A stretch of DNA of 6,934 nucleotides from Rhodobacteraceae bacterium UBA3087 (GTDB lineage: Bacteria > Pseudomonadota > Alphaproteobacteria > Rhodobacterales > Rhodobacteraceae), in contig DFBF01000246.1 of the NCBI GenBank assembly GCA_002367285.1, forward strand, positions 449 to 7,382, given 5' to 3'. The notes beneath the pieces were generated by a model. That model did not search any database, had not been told where the DNA came from, and worked only from the letters and a program-made list of their open reading frames with translations. Both the position numbers and the translations under genes were made by a program. Shown piece by piece: positions 1-6,416 of this stretch. Every line of letters begins with the position of its first letter. Position 1 is the stretch's first letter.

Positions 1-1206
1 CGCGTCCTTCTGGAAATACCGGTCGGCCGATCCGCGCGCCATGGCGCCAAGCGAGCCCATGCCGCGATAGGATTTGAAGCTGCGACCCTGGTACAGGATG
101 ACTTCACCGGGGCTTTCGTCGGTGCCCGCGATCATGCTGCCAACCATGGCACAGGAGGCCCCTGCCGCGATGGCTTTGGCGAAATCACCGGAAAATTTGA
201 TGCCGCCGTCGGCGATGACCGGAATGTCCCCTGCTTCGCGGGCACAGTCCATGATGGCGGTCAACTGTGGCACGCCAACACCGGCGACCATGCGGGTGGT
301 GCAGATCGATCCGGGGCCGATACCGACCTTGACCGCATCTGCGCCCGCATCAATCAGGGCACGGGTGGCCGCGGCCGTGGCGACGTTGCCGGCGACAATC
401 TGAGTGCCCCCCGGCAGGGCCTTGGCGCGTTTCACCGCCTCGATCACCCCTGCCGAATGGCCATGCGCCGTGTCGATCACCACAATGTCGACACCTGCGT
501 CGATCAGCGCTTCGGTGCGCGCAAAGCCGCTGTCCCCCACAGAACTGGCCGCCGCAACGCGCAGCCGCCCCAATTCGTCCTTGCAGGCGGTCGGGTTCAA
601 CACGGCCTGTTCGGTGTCTTTCAACGTCAACAAGCCGGTCAACTTGCCACCCCCATCGGTGACCAACAGCTTTTCGATCCGGCGCGCCTTCATCAGGCTT
701 TTCGCTTCGTCCAGGTCGGCGGGCTCCTGCAACATCGCCAGATTGTCCGAAGTCATCATGACGCTGACCGGCGTGTCATCATCGGTGGCAAAGCGCATGT
801 CGCGGTTTGTGACAATGCCCAGCACGCGGCCATCCTTGCTGACCACCGGGAAGCCCGTCACGCGGTACCGTTCCTGCAACGCCTTGGCATCGGCCAGGGT
901 CTGATCCGCCGTCAGGGTGATCGGGTTATACACGATACCGCTTTCGAACCGCTTCACGCGGCGCACTTCGCGGGACTGTTCTTCGACGTTCAGGTTCTTG
1001 TGGATCACCCCCATGCCGCCGGCCTGGGCCATGGCGATGGCCATGCGGGCCTCGGTCACGGTGTCCATGGCAGAGCTGAGCAGCGGAATGTTCAGGGCAA
1101 TGGATTTGGTCACAAACGTGGTCGTGTCCGCCGTTGAGGGCAGCACGTTACTGGCTGCTGGAACCAGCAAAACATCGTCGAAGGTAAGGGCCTCGCGAAT
1201 CTCCAT
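1..1206 (-). CDS. guaB: IMP dehydrogenase, 5'-part of gene (C-terminus beyond left edge)
   Basis: Oxidises IMP to XMP with NAD+, the committed step of guanine nucleotide synthesis, in the cytoplasm. The ATG at 1206-1204 has an AAGGAG ribosome-binding site at 1220-1215, eight bases upstream. The protein opens MEIREALTFDDVLLVPAAS, as the family does, followed by SSAMDTVTEARMA near residue 45. Two CBS domains lie at about residues 90-205. The catalytic loop GPGSICTTR carries the active-site cysteine at residue 302 (codon 303-301). IMP-binding motifs follow: IADGGIKFSGD, MVGSM.AGT and the YQGRSFKSYRGMGSLGAM stretch. The frame is unbroken to base 1, giving 402 residues of an expected ~480-490, so the mobile flap with the catalytic Arg/Tyr and the C-terminus are outside the window. 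Identity is near certain. It is divergent from the aminotransferase and not functionally tied to it. Confidence 0.97.
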   Translation of the reverse strand, partial: MEIREALTFDDVLLVPAASNVLPSTADTTTFVTKSIALNIPLLSSAMDTVTEARMAIAMAQAGGMGVIHKNLNVEEQSREVRRVKRFESGIVYNPITLTADQTLADAKALQERYRVTGFPVVSKDGRVLGIVTNRDMRFATDDDTPVSVMMTSDNLAMLQEPADLDEAKSLMKARRIEKLLVTDGGGKLTGLLTLKDTEQAVLNPTACKDELGRLRVAAASSVGDSGFARTEALIDAGVDIVVIDTAHGHSAGVIEAVKRAKALPGGTQIVAGNVATAAATRALIDAGADAVKVGIGPGSICTTRMVAGVGVPQLTAIMDCAREAGDIPVIADGGIKFSGDFAKAIAAGASCAMVGSMIAGTDESPGEVILYQGRSFKSYRGMGSLGAMARGSADRYFQKDA

Positions 1207-1386
1207 GGGGGCGTCTCCTTGGGAGTTTTCGTTTGACAACTTCCTTTCTCACCTCTTGGGGCATTTGGAAAGGGCTGAGCGTAAAATTTCTTGCCTCCGG
1301 CGGGGATATTTTGGGCAAGAGGAAGATGTGATTGACAAAATATCGGTCCCCATGCCCCCTCGGCTGAAGAATTGCAGGAGACGCAC
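1207..1386. promoter_or_regulatory. divergent spacer between guaB and aminotransferase, with candidate promoter elements
   Basis: This 180-base spacer must hold promoters for guaB (leftward) and the aminotransferase operon (rightward). A perfect -35-like TTGACA lies at 1332-1337 on the plus strand, about 50 bases before the aminotransferase start, but no convincing -10 box follows at 16-18 bases. A second plus-strand TTGACA is at 1233-1238. On the minus strand a TTGTCA precedes an A/T-rich CAAAAT with about 19 bases between, which is long for a sigma-70 promoter. Alphaproteobacterial -10 boxes are degenerate, so I place no start site. The spacer also holds the inverted-repeat motif at 1290-1328. 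Confidence 0.35.
1290..1328 (+). repeat. Rhodobacterales-like intergenic motif with inverted-repeat ends
   Basis: Perfect 6-base arms CTTGCC (1290-1295) and GGCAAG (1314-1319) flank a core reading CCTCCGGCGGGGATATTTT (1294-1312), followed by AGGAAGATG. The core can also form a small CCTC/GGGG stem with loop CGGC ahead of ATATTTT, which resembles a minimal terminator on the plus strand. From memory, near-identical CCTCCGGCGGGGATATTT strings ending in a purine-rich AAGATGAAG-type tail are scattered through intergenic DNA of Rhodobacter, Paracoccus and Ruegeria relatives. That is recollection, not a search. Its role here is unknown, and only this copy was seen in the window. Confidence 0.5.
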
Positions 1387-2559
1387 ATGGAACTGTCGAA
1401 ACGGATTACCGGGCTGACCGGCGGGGGCAGCGATGGCTGGGACGTGTTTTACAAGGCGCGTCGCATGGTGGACGACGGCCTGCCGGTGGTTGAACTGACC
1501 ATTGGCGAACATGACATTCGCACGGATCCGGTGATTCTGGAGGCCATGGATCGCGCCGCCAAGGGCGGGCATACCGGATACGCCATGATCCCGGGGGTTC
1601 AGGACCTGCGCACGGCGGTGGCACGGCGTTTGAGCGAACGCACCGGCGTGGCGACGCGCCCCGAAAACGTGTTGATCACCCCGGGCGGTCAGGCCGGGCT
1701 GTTCGCCGCCCATGCCGCCGTTTGTGACCAAGGTGATCGCGCCCTGTTCATCGACCCGTATTACGCGACCTATCCGGGGACCGTGCGGGGTGTCGGGGCG
1801 GTGCCGGTGCCAGTGCGTGCCCACCCTGAGAACGGGTTTCAGCCCCGCGCGGCGGATATTGACGCCGCAGCTGACGGCGCCGCCAGCCTGATGATCAATA
1901 CACCGAACAATCCGACCGGCGTGATCTATTCGCGCGCCACGTTGCAGGCGATTGCCGAGGTCTGCCAGCGGCGCGATCTGTGGCTGATTTCAGACGAGGT
2001 CTATGACACGCAGATCTGGCAGGGCGAACATCTGTCGCCGCGTGCCCTGCCCGGCATGGCGGACCGCACGCTGGTGGTGGGGTCAATGTCCAAAAGCCAT
2101 GCCATGACCGGCAGCCGCGTTGGCTGGGTCGTGGGGCCCGAAGATGCCATTGCGCATATGGTCACGCTGGCGACGCACACGACCTATGGTGTGCCGGGGT
2201 TCATTCAGGACGCCGCCACCTTTGCGCTGGATCAAGGCACCGAATTAGAGGAAAAAATCGCCGCGCCCTTCCGTCGCCGCCGCGCCGCCGCGCAGGCGTT
2301 GATTGCAAAGCAGAACCTTGTGCGGCTGGTGCCGTCGGGGGGGGCCATGTACCTGATGTTGGACATCCGCGACACCGGGCTGACGGGCGACGCCTTTGCC
2401 AACCGCCTGCTGGACGACACGCTGATTGCCGTCATGCCGGGCGAAAGTTTCGGTCAGGCGGCGGCGGGCCATGTGCGGGTCGCGATGACAGTCGACGACA
2501 GCGCGTTCGAAATCGCTCTGGGGCGGGTTCTGGAATTTGCCAATGAGGTGACAGCATGA
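1387..2559 (+). CDS. PLP-dependent aminotransferase, class I/II (fold type I)
   Basis: A 390-residue cytoplasmic enzyme expected to move an amino group between an amino acid and a 2-oxo acid using pyridoxal phosphate. Visible motifs: N-terminal LTIGEHDIRTDP (37-48), cofactor loop ITPGGQAGL (97-105), IDPYYATYPG (122-131), NTPNNPTG (171-178, PLP-contacting Asn175), ISDEVYD (201-207, Asp203 for the pyridine nitrogen, Tyr206), SMSKSHAMTGSRVGW (233-247) with Schiff-base Lys236 and phosphate-binding Arg244, and Arg364 in HVRVAM, expected to bind the substrate carboxylate. Length fits the family (~380-400). ATG 1387 was chosen because GGAG at 1377-1380 is six bases upstream; an in-frame TTG at 1372 would overlap that site. 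The stop overlaps the next gene's start (ATGA, 2556-2559), indicating translational coupling. Substrate cannot be read from sequence; aspartate-, alanine- or kynurenine-type activities are all possible. Confidence 0.93.
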   Translation: MELSKRITGLTGGGSDGWDVFYKARRMVDDGLPVVELTIGEHDIRTDPVILEAMDRAAKGGHTGYAMIPGVQDLRTAVARRLSERTGVATRPENVLITPGGQAGLFAAHAAVCDQGDRALFIDPYYATYPGTVRGVGAVPVPVRAHPENGFQPRAADIDAAADGAASLMINTPNNPTGVIYSRATLQAIAEVCQRRDLWLISDEVYDTQIWQGEHLSPRALPGMADRTLVVGSMSKSHAMTGSRVGWVVGPEDAIAHMVTLATHTTYGVPGFIQDAATFALDQGTELEEKIAAPFRRRRAAAQALIAKQNLVRLVPSGGAMYLMLDIRDTGLTGDAFANRLLDDTLIAVMPGESFGQAAAGHVRVAMTVDDSAFEIALGRVLEFANEVTA

Positions 2560-3368
2560 CCCGCGATATCGGTGCGGACTTTCGCGCCCTGCATAGAAAG
2601 GGCGACCCGTTTATCCTGGCCAATGCCTGGGACATCGGCTCGGCCAAGGTGCTGGCAGGGCTTGGGGCACAGGCGATTGCCACGTCATCGGCGGCGCATG
2701 CTTTTACGATGGGGCGCCCCGACATGGGCACGCTCAGCCGCGACGAGACCTTGGCCCATGCGCAGGACCTGGTGGGAGCCGTCAATGTGCCGGTCTCTGG
2801 GGATTTCGAAAACGGCTTTGGCGATGATCCCGACACCTGCGCAGACACCGTCCGCCTGGCCGCCGAGGTCGGGCTGGCAGGCATTTCGATCGAAGACAGC
2901 ATGCTGCCCGCCGCAACGCCATACGCCCACGCGCTGGCTGTTGAGCGCATTCGCGCCGCCAGTGCCGCCGCCCGCGCCCTGCCCCGTGATTTCGTGCTGG
3001 TGGCACGTGCGGATGGGGTCATGAACGGCCAATACGATCTGGACGAGGCCATTGCGCGCATCCAAGGCTTTGAGGCTGCGGGCGCTGATTGCGCCTATGT
3101 GCCCATGCCCGGCGGCATGGCGGCCCAGGCGCAGGTCTGTGCCGCAACCACCCTGCCCGTGAACGCCCTGGCCGCAGGTCCGTTTACCGAGGTCAGCCGC
3201 GCTGAATTCGCAAGTGCCGGAGTTGCGCGCATTTCGCTGGGTTCTGCCCTGGCACGTGCCGTTCACCGGCTGATCATTGATGCGGCACATGGGATGTTTG
3301 AGCGGGGCGATTTCAGCCTGCTGTCGCACAGCATTGCCGCCGCCGAAGTGGACAAGCTGCTGGGGTGA
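2556..3368 (+). CDS. isocitrate lyase/phosphoenolpyruvate mutase superfamily protein
   Basis: A 270-residue TIM-barrel enzyme of the ICL/PEP mutase superfamily, whose members make or break C-C or C-P bonds next to a carboxylate with Mg2+. Visible motifs: ILANAWDIGSAKVL (20-33), ATSSAAHAFTMG.PD (42-56), the metal-site strand VSGDFENGFGDD (80-91, Asp83 and Glu85), ISIEDS (110-115, Glu113), VARADG (149-154, Arg151 and Asp153), and a C-terminal PVNALAAGP...GVARISLG segment typical of the uncharacterised subgroup. It lacks the KKCGH-type catalytic cysteine loop of isocitrate and methylisocitrate lyases. It has IEDS rather than the IEDK..PK.NS of PEP mutase, so neither activity can be assumed. Oxaloacetate decarboxylase-like or novel lyase chemistry is possible. 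It is coupled to the aminotransferase by a 4-base overlap, so the pair probably works in one pathway. Confidence 0.88.
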   Translation: MTRDIGADFRALHRKGDPFILANAWDIGSAKVLAGLGAQAIATSSAAHAFTMGRPDMGTLSRDETLAHAQDLVGAVNVPVSGDFENGFGDDPDTCADTVRLAAEVGLAGISIEDSMLPAATPYAHALAVERIRAASAAARALPRDFVLVARADGVMNGQYDLDEAIARIQGFEAAGADCAYVPMPGGMAAQAQVCAATTLPVNALAAGPFTEVSRAEFASAGVARISLGSALARAVHRLIIDAAHGMFERGDFSLLSHSIAAAEVDKLLG

Positions 3369-3369
3369 A

Positions 3370-3391
3370 GTGCCCGCAGGCGGCACCTGCG
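3370..3391. terminator. hairpin between convergent genes, possible bidirectional terminator
   Basis: In the 25-base gap between the convergent stops, CGCAGG (3375-3380) can pair with CCTGCG (3386-3391) around loop CGGCA. An overlapping alternative pairs GTGCC (3370-3374) with GGCAC (3382-3386). The two are mutually exclusive. Neither is followed by a T-run on either strand, so intrinsic termination would be weak. Position between convergent genes is the main support. Confidence 0.35.
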
Positions 3392-3393
3392 AC

Positions 3394-4563
3394 CTAATCG
3401 GCCGTCACATCGTGCTGATAGATCCAGTCGAACCGCCCCAGCACCGTGTTCGGTGCGAACCGGTTGGCCAGACGCAGAACGCCATGGCCCACGGCCTTGG
3501 CCAGCGGGTTGCCATAGTGATAGTTGCGCGCATTCTTGTTTGCCGCTTCGATCACGCGGGCCGTGCGGGGGCGACGACGGGCCTGATACAGGGCCGGGCC
3601 ATCCTCCAGACCCTGTTTGGCCAGGCTATCAGCCAGCACCCAGGCGTCTTCCAGCGCCATAACGGCCCCTTGCGCCATGAACGGCAGCGTCGGGTGCGCC
3701 GCATCGCCCAGCAGCGCGCAAAACCCCTTGTGCCATTCCACCGCGACGGGGTGGCGATGCAAGCCCCAGACATGCACCTGGTCGACCCGGCTCAGCACGT
3801 CCTGGGCATCCTGGCAGAACCCGGCAAAGGCCCGGCGCAGGTTTTCCGGGTCATCCTTGTGAAACCAGCCTTCGGCCGCCCAATCGGCGCGTTCTTCGAC
3901 AGCAACCAGATTGATCACCTGCCCCTGCCGCAGCGGATAGGTCACCATGTGACGCCCCGGCCCCATGAAAATCGTCGCCTCGGCCTCTTCGCGCCCGGAG
4001 GCGGGCACCAGCGCACGCCAGGCGACCTGACCGGTGAAAAACGGCGCCGGATTGCCATTCAATTCGCTGCGCAGCACGGAATGCAGCCCGTCAGCGCCAA
4101 CAAGAAAGCCAACCTGTTCGGGCGCACGCCCGTTGATGTGGATCACTGGTTTGCCTGCTGTCGCCTCGACCCGGTCGACGCGCACGCCGGTTTCGACCGT
4201 GACGCCTGCCGCCACGGCGGCCTGCATCAGCAGGTCCAACAGATCGGCACGGTGGAACATCAGATAGGTCTCATCAGGACGCAGCCGGGCCAGGTCCAGG
4301 TCGATCACCTCGTGACCGGACACCCCGTCGCGCAGCCAGACCCCTTGGGATCGGGTCGCGCGCGCGCGCGCCTCGGCTCCAAGCCCCAGGGCGTCCAGCA
4401 CCCGCACACCGTTCGGGCTGATTTGCAGGCCCGCGCCGACTTCGCCGATCTGATCGGCCTGTTCCAGCACGCGCACGACGGCGCCCCGTTGTGCCAGCGC
4501 CAGCGCGGCGGTAAAGCCGCCGATGCCGCCGCCCATGACAGTTATCTCTTGTCCGATCAGCAT
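3394..4563 (-). CDS. FAD-dependent monooxygenase, salicylate hydroxylase/3-hydroxybenzoate 6-hydroxylase type
   Basis: A 389-residue class A flavoprotein monooxygenase, expected to hydroxylate an aromatic ring using NAD(P)H and O2 in the cytoplasm. The N-terminal Rossmann fingerprint is VMGGGIGGFTAALALA (9-24), with the ADP-ribose acid at Glu34 (RVLEQAD). GAGLQISPNG (43-52), HRADLLDLL (104-112), the DG motif FLVGADGLHSVLR (153-165) and the FAD-ribityl motif LGDAAHPTLPFMAQGA (285-300) follow in canonical order and spacing. Length matches the family. ATG 4563 begins at the first residues of the Rossmann strand; an AGGGGG lies a few bases upstream. It sits 77 bases downstream of dksA on the same strand, with a hairpin between, so it may be read partly from the dksA promoter or have its own. 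No ring-cleavage or aromatic-degradation genes are visible, so the substrate is unknown; a biosynthetic role is also possible. Confidence 0.9.
   Translation of the reverse strand: MLIGQEITVMGGGIGGFTAALALAQRGAVVRVLEQADQIGEVGAGLQISPNGVRVLDALGLGAEARARATRSQGVWLRDGVSGHEVIDLDLARLRPDETYLMFHRADLLDLLMQAAVAAGVTVETGVRVDRVEATAGKPVIHINGRAPEQVGFLVGADGLHSVLRSELNGNPAPFFTGQVAWRALVPASGREEAEATIFMGPGRHMVTYPLRQGQVINLVAVEERADWAAEGWFHKDDPENLRRAFAGFCQDAQDVLSRVDQVHVWGLHRHPVAVEWHKGFCALLGDAAHPTLPFMAQGAVMALEDAWVLADSLAKQGLEDGPALYQARRRPRTARVIEAANKNARNYHYGNPLAKAVGHGVLRLANRFAPNTVLGRFDWIYQHDVTAD
4357..4370. repeat. (CG)7 dinucleotide run inside the monooxygenase gene
   Basis: Seven perfect CG units lie within the coding sequence and encode the Ala-Arg-Ala-Arg-Ala stretch around residues 65-69 of the monooxygenase. 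Alternating CG tracts favour Z-DNA and replication slippage; gain or loss of one unit would shift the frame early in the gene. In this copy the frame is intact. The tract may simply reflect GC-rich alanine/arginine codons. Confidence 0.8.
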
Positions 4564-4579
4564 GTCACGCCCCCTAAAC

Positions 4580-4611
4580 CGAAGAACACCGAGGTGTTTC
4601 CACCCCGGTGT
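4580..4611 (-). terminator. probable intrinsic terminator of dksA
   Basis: Read on the minus strand, an 11-base-pair stem (4611-4601 with 4596-4586) closes on a GAAA tetraloop (4600-4597) and is followed by TCTTC. The only non-Watson-Crick position is C4605/A4592. It gives a G-U pair in the minus-strand transcript but an A-C mismatch in a plus-strand transcript, which supports leftward transcription from dksA. The T-tract is short. The monooxygenase ATG comes 22 bases beyond the stem, so termination may be partial, or the hairpin could be an RNA-processing or stabilising element. Confidence 0.65.
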
Positions 4612-4640
4612 CCCCCAACTTGTCGCACATGTCCACCGGC

Positions 4641-5063
4641 TCAGTCGTCGCGGTGCACTTTTTCGCGGCGCTCGTGACGCTCCTGGGCCTCAAGGCTCAG
4701 GGTCGCAATCGGGCGCGCATCCAGGCGTTTCAGCGAGATCGGTTCACCCGTATCCTCGCAATAGCCATATTCACCCTCGGCGATCCGGCGCAGGGCCTGA
4801 TCGATCTTTGCCACCAGCTTGCGCTGACGATCACGGGTGCGCAATTCAAGCGCGCGGTCGGTCTCTTCCGAGGCCCGATCCGAGACATCCGGGATGTTGC
4901 GTGTATTGTCCTGCAAACCTTCGATTGTATGCTTGCTTCCATCCAGAAGTTCAGCTTTCCAAGCGTCCAGTTTACGGCGGAAATATTCCGTCTGCCGTTC
5001 GTTCATGAAAGGTTCATCTTCGGCGGGCCGATAATCGTCGGGCAGGAAGGTTTCGGCTTTCAT
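4641..5063 (-). CDS. dksA: DksA/TraR-family RNA polymerase-binding transcription factor
   Basis: A 140-residue protein that binds in the RNA polymerase secondary channel and, with ppGpp, adjusts transcription of rRNA, ribosomal and amino-acid genes under starvation. A long coiled coil spans roughly residues 20-95. Its tip carries the conserved D..D.A motif as Asp59, Asp62 and Ala64 (PDVSDRASEE). The C-terminal zinc-finger region reads GYCEDTGEPISLKRLDARP, where the four metal cysteines of E. coli DksA align with Cys102, Thr105, Ser123 and Ala126. Only one cysteine remains, so zinc binding is unlikely. Such reduced-cysteine forms are known among DksA proteins, including alphaproteobacterial ones. 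The ATG has AAGGAA at 5075-5070, six bases upstream. It is slightly shorter than E. coli DksA (151). It is divergent from the MoxR gene. Confidence 0.93.
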   Translation of the reverse strand: MKAETFLPDDYRPAEDEPFMNERQTEYFRRKLDAWKAELLDGSKHTIEGLQDNTRNIPDVSDRASEETDRALELRTRDRQRKLVAKIDQALRRIAEGEYGYCEDTGEPISLKRLDARPIATLSLEAQERHERREKVHRDD

Positions 5064-5190
5064 ACCAGGTTCCTTTTGCTCGCCGGCGTGACCTCTCCCG
5101 CAAGCAGCAGGGAAAGTCGTCCGGATCTCTTCTTGGCGCTCGTTTACACATGTGATTAAGGGTTGTCACTAGGCAAACCGGTGAATTGAC

Positions 5191-5221
5191 TGTTAACGCT
5201 CGCTCAACTGGGGGTGTTAAC
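5191..5221. repeat. pair of TGTTAAC repeats in the dksA-MoxR spacer
   Basis: TGTTAAC occurs at 5191-5197 and again at 5215-5221. The inner GTTAAC is itself palindromic. Centre-to-centre distance is 24 bases, a little over two helical turns, compatible with two protein-binding half sites on nearly the same DNA face. A TTGAC run overlaps the first copy. No named regulator is assigned. Confidence 0.4.
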
Positions 5222-5342
5222 CACGAATTGCCAATAATTCAGCCAGTTGCGCCCTGTTTTCCGGCGCCCTTGCCCCCTGACCAGCCGCAGCGCTTGCCAA
5301 AAAGCCCCCATGCCTTTACCTGCATACCCCGCACCGAGTGTC

Positions 5343-5347
5343 AGGAG
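5343..5347 (+). promoter_or_regulatory. ribosome-binding site that fixes the MoxR start
   Basis: AGGAG lies nine bases before ATG 5357. It decides against an upstream extension from a TTG at 5186, which would add 57 proline-rich, low-complexity residues before the normal family N-terminus. Confidence 0.75.
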
Positions 5348-5356
5348 ACCGCGCAG

Positions 5357-6226
5357 ATGACTACCAAGAACACGGGCCAGAACACGGGCCGCTTTGAAGG
5401 CACCGCCGACTATGTTGCCACGGATGATTTGAAGATCGCGGTGAACGCCGCTGTGGCGTTGGAACGGCCGCTGTTGGTCAAGGGTGAACCGGGCACGGGC
5501 AAGACGGAACTGGCGCGTCAGGTCGCGACCAGCCTGGGCGCGCGGATGATCGAATGGAACATCAAATCCACCACGCGCGCGCAGCAGGGCCTGTATGAAT
5601 ATGACGCGGTGTCGCGCCTGCGTGACAGCCAACTGGGCGAAGAACGGGTGCATGATGTGGCGAACTACATCAAACGCGGCAAGCTGTGGGAAGCCTTTGA
5701 AGCCGACGAACGGGTCGTGTTGCTGATCGACGAAATCGACAAGGCCGATATCGAGTTTCCCAACGATCTGTTGCAGGAACTCGATAAGATGGAGTTCCAC
5801 GTCTATGAAACCGGCCAGACCGTGCGTGCGATCAAGCGCCCGATCATCATCATCACCTCGAACAACGAAAAAGAACTGCCTGACGCCTTCCTGCGCCGCT
5901 GTTTCTTTCATTACATCAGCTTTCCCGATACCGACACGATGCGTAAGATCGTCGAAGTGCATCACCCGGGCATCAAGGACGCGCTGTTGACCACCGCGTT
6001 GACGCAGTTCTATGACATCCGCGATCAGGCGGGGTTGAAGAAAAAACCCTCGACCTCCGAAGTGCTGGACTGGCTGAAACTGCTGCTGGCCGAGGACATG
6101 AGCGCCGAGGATCTGAAACGTGATGGCGCGTCTGCCCTGCCGAAACTGCACGGCGCGTTGTTGAAGAACGAACAAGACGTGCATCTGTTTGAACGCCTGG
6201 CCTTCATGGCGCGGGGGCAGCGGTAG
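5357..6226 (+). CDS. MoxR-type AAA+ ATPase
   Basis: A 289-residue AAA+ ATPase of the MoxR group; family members act as chaperones that assemble or activate partner proteins, often metalloenzymes, together with a von Willebrand A (VWA) protein. Visible motifs: Walker A GEPGTGKT (43-50), Walker B VVLLIDEIDKAD (120-131), sensor-1 ITSNN (166-170), an arginine-finger LRRCFF (179-184), and an IKSTTRAQQGLYEYD segment (69-83) after the first ATPase strands. A helical lid follows from about residue 190 (SFPDTDTMRKIVE) through KKPSTSEVLDWLK (229-241), the sensor-2 area. All ATPase residues look intact. It appears monocistronic: a hairpin overlaps its stop and the next frame is unrelated. The usual VWA/CoxE-like partner is not next to it within this window, so its client is unknown. 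Confidence 0.93.
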   Translation: MTTKNTGQNTGRFEGTADYVATDDLKIAVNAAVALERPLLVKGEPGTGKTELARQVATSLGARMIEWNIKSTTRAQQGLYEYDAVSRLRDSQLGEERVHDVANYIKRGKLWEAFEADERVVLLIDEIDKADIEFPNDLLQELDKMEFHVYETGQTVRAIKRPIIIITSNNEKELPDAFLRRCFFHYISFPDTDTMRKIVEVHHPGIKDALLTTALTQFYDIRDQAGLKKKPSTSEVLDWLKLLLAEDMSAEDLKRDGASALPKLHGALLKNEQDVHLFERLAFMARGQR

Positions 6227-6243
6227 ACGTCTCTGCCCCATTT
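6214..6243 (+). terminator. probable terminator overlapping the MoxR stop codon
   Basis: GGGGCAG (6214-6220) pairs perfectly with CTGCCCC (6233-6239), a 7-base GC-rich stem. The loop contains the TAG stop and the palindrome AGACGTCT (6225-6232). It is followed by ATTT, a weak T-tract. The stem begins inside the last codons of the ATPase gene. If functional it ends the transcript here and separates the gene from the downstream low-GC frame. Confidence 0.5.
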
Positions 6244-6335
6244 CGTAATGCTTTCCACCGTCCATCTTTTTCCTTCTAAAACTGACCAAGCAGTCCCCCG
6301 CTTCGCTTCTTCTTGGGAAAAGGGTGTCTGGCATT

Positions 6336-6378
6336 GGAGGAAATGAACGTCACCACAAGGCTTTCAAACGGCATTTAG
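6336..6378 (+). other. strong ribosome-binding site with an 11-codon mini-frame
   Basis: GGAGG at 6336-6340 is the best Shine-Dalgarno sequence after the MoxR gene. The nearest ATG (6343) is only two bases away and opens an 11-codon frame (MNVTTRLSNGI) ending at TAG 6376-6378. This overlaps the long unknown frame, which is in the -1 register relative to it. It could be a leader peptide, a mark of a frameshift near the start of the larger gene, or chance. Confidence 0.3.
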
Positions 6379-6416
6379 AAAATCCTACATCCAGCGCGAA
6401 CCTCACCGATACTTTC

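Larger units (their letters stand above)
5064..5356. promoter_or_regulatory. divergent regulatory spacer between dksA and the MoxR gene
   Basis: There is no credible gene in these 293 bases. For dksA (leftward) the best sigma-70 candidate is GTGACA followed after 17 bases by TAAACG (about 5173-5145, minus strand), with a poor -10. For the MoxR gene, TTGCCA (5294-5299) is followed after 17 bases by TACCTG (5317-5322), also weak. A perfect 8-base palindrome CACATGTG lies at 5147-5154 just inside the proposed dksA promoter, and a TGTTAAC pair at 5191-5221 lies further out. These are possible operator sites, but no known regulator's box is matched with confidence. Confidence 0.35.

Noticed and set aside
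74..1137. Several plus-strand frames over the first 1.2 kb
   Set aside because: They are antisense to guaB, whose protein is recognisable along its whole visible length.
1372..1386. TTG start for the aminotransferase at 1372
   Set aside because: It overlaps the ribosome-binding site that serves ATG 1387, and the extra five residues do not belong to the family N-terminus.
2556..3368. Reading the aminotransferase and PEP-mutase-like pair as a phosphonate biosynthesis cluster
   Set aside because: The protein lacks the PEP mutase IEDK..PK.NS signature, and no phosphonopyruvate decarboxylase or other phosphonate gene is present.
2685..3386. Minus-strand frame of 233 codons
   Set aside because: It is antisense to the ICL/PEP-mutase-like gene and has no recognisable content.
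3277..4677. Plus-strand frame of 466 codons
   Set aside because: It is antisense to the FAD monooxygenase, which has every flavin motif in order. The plus-strand product is His/Gln/Arg-rich with no motifs.
5204..6334. Minus-strand frame of 376 codons
   Set aside because: It is the antisense shadow of the MoxR ATPase, whose Walker and sensor motifs are intact on the plus strand.
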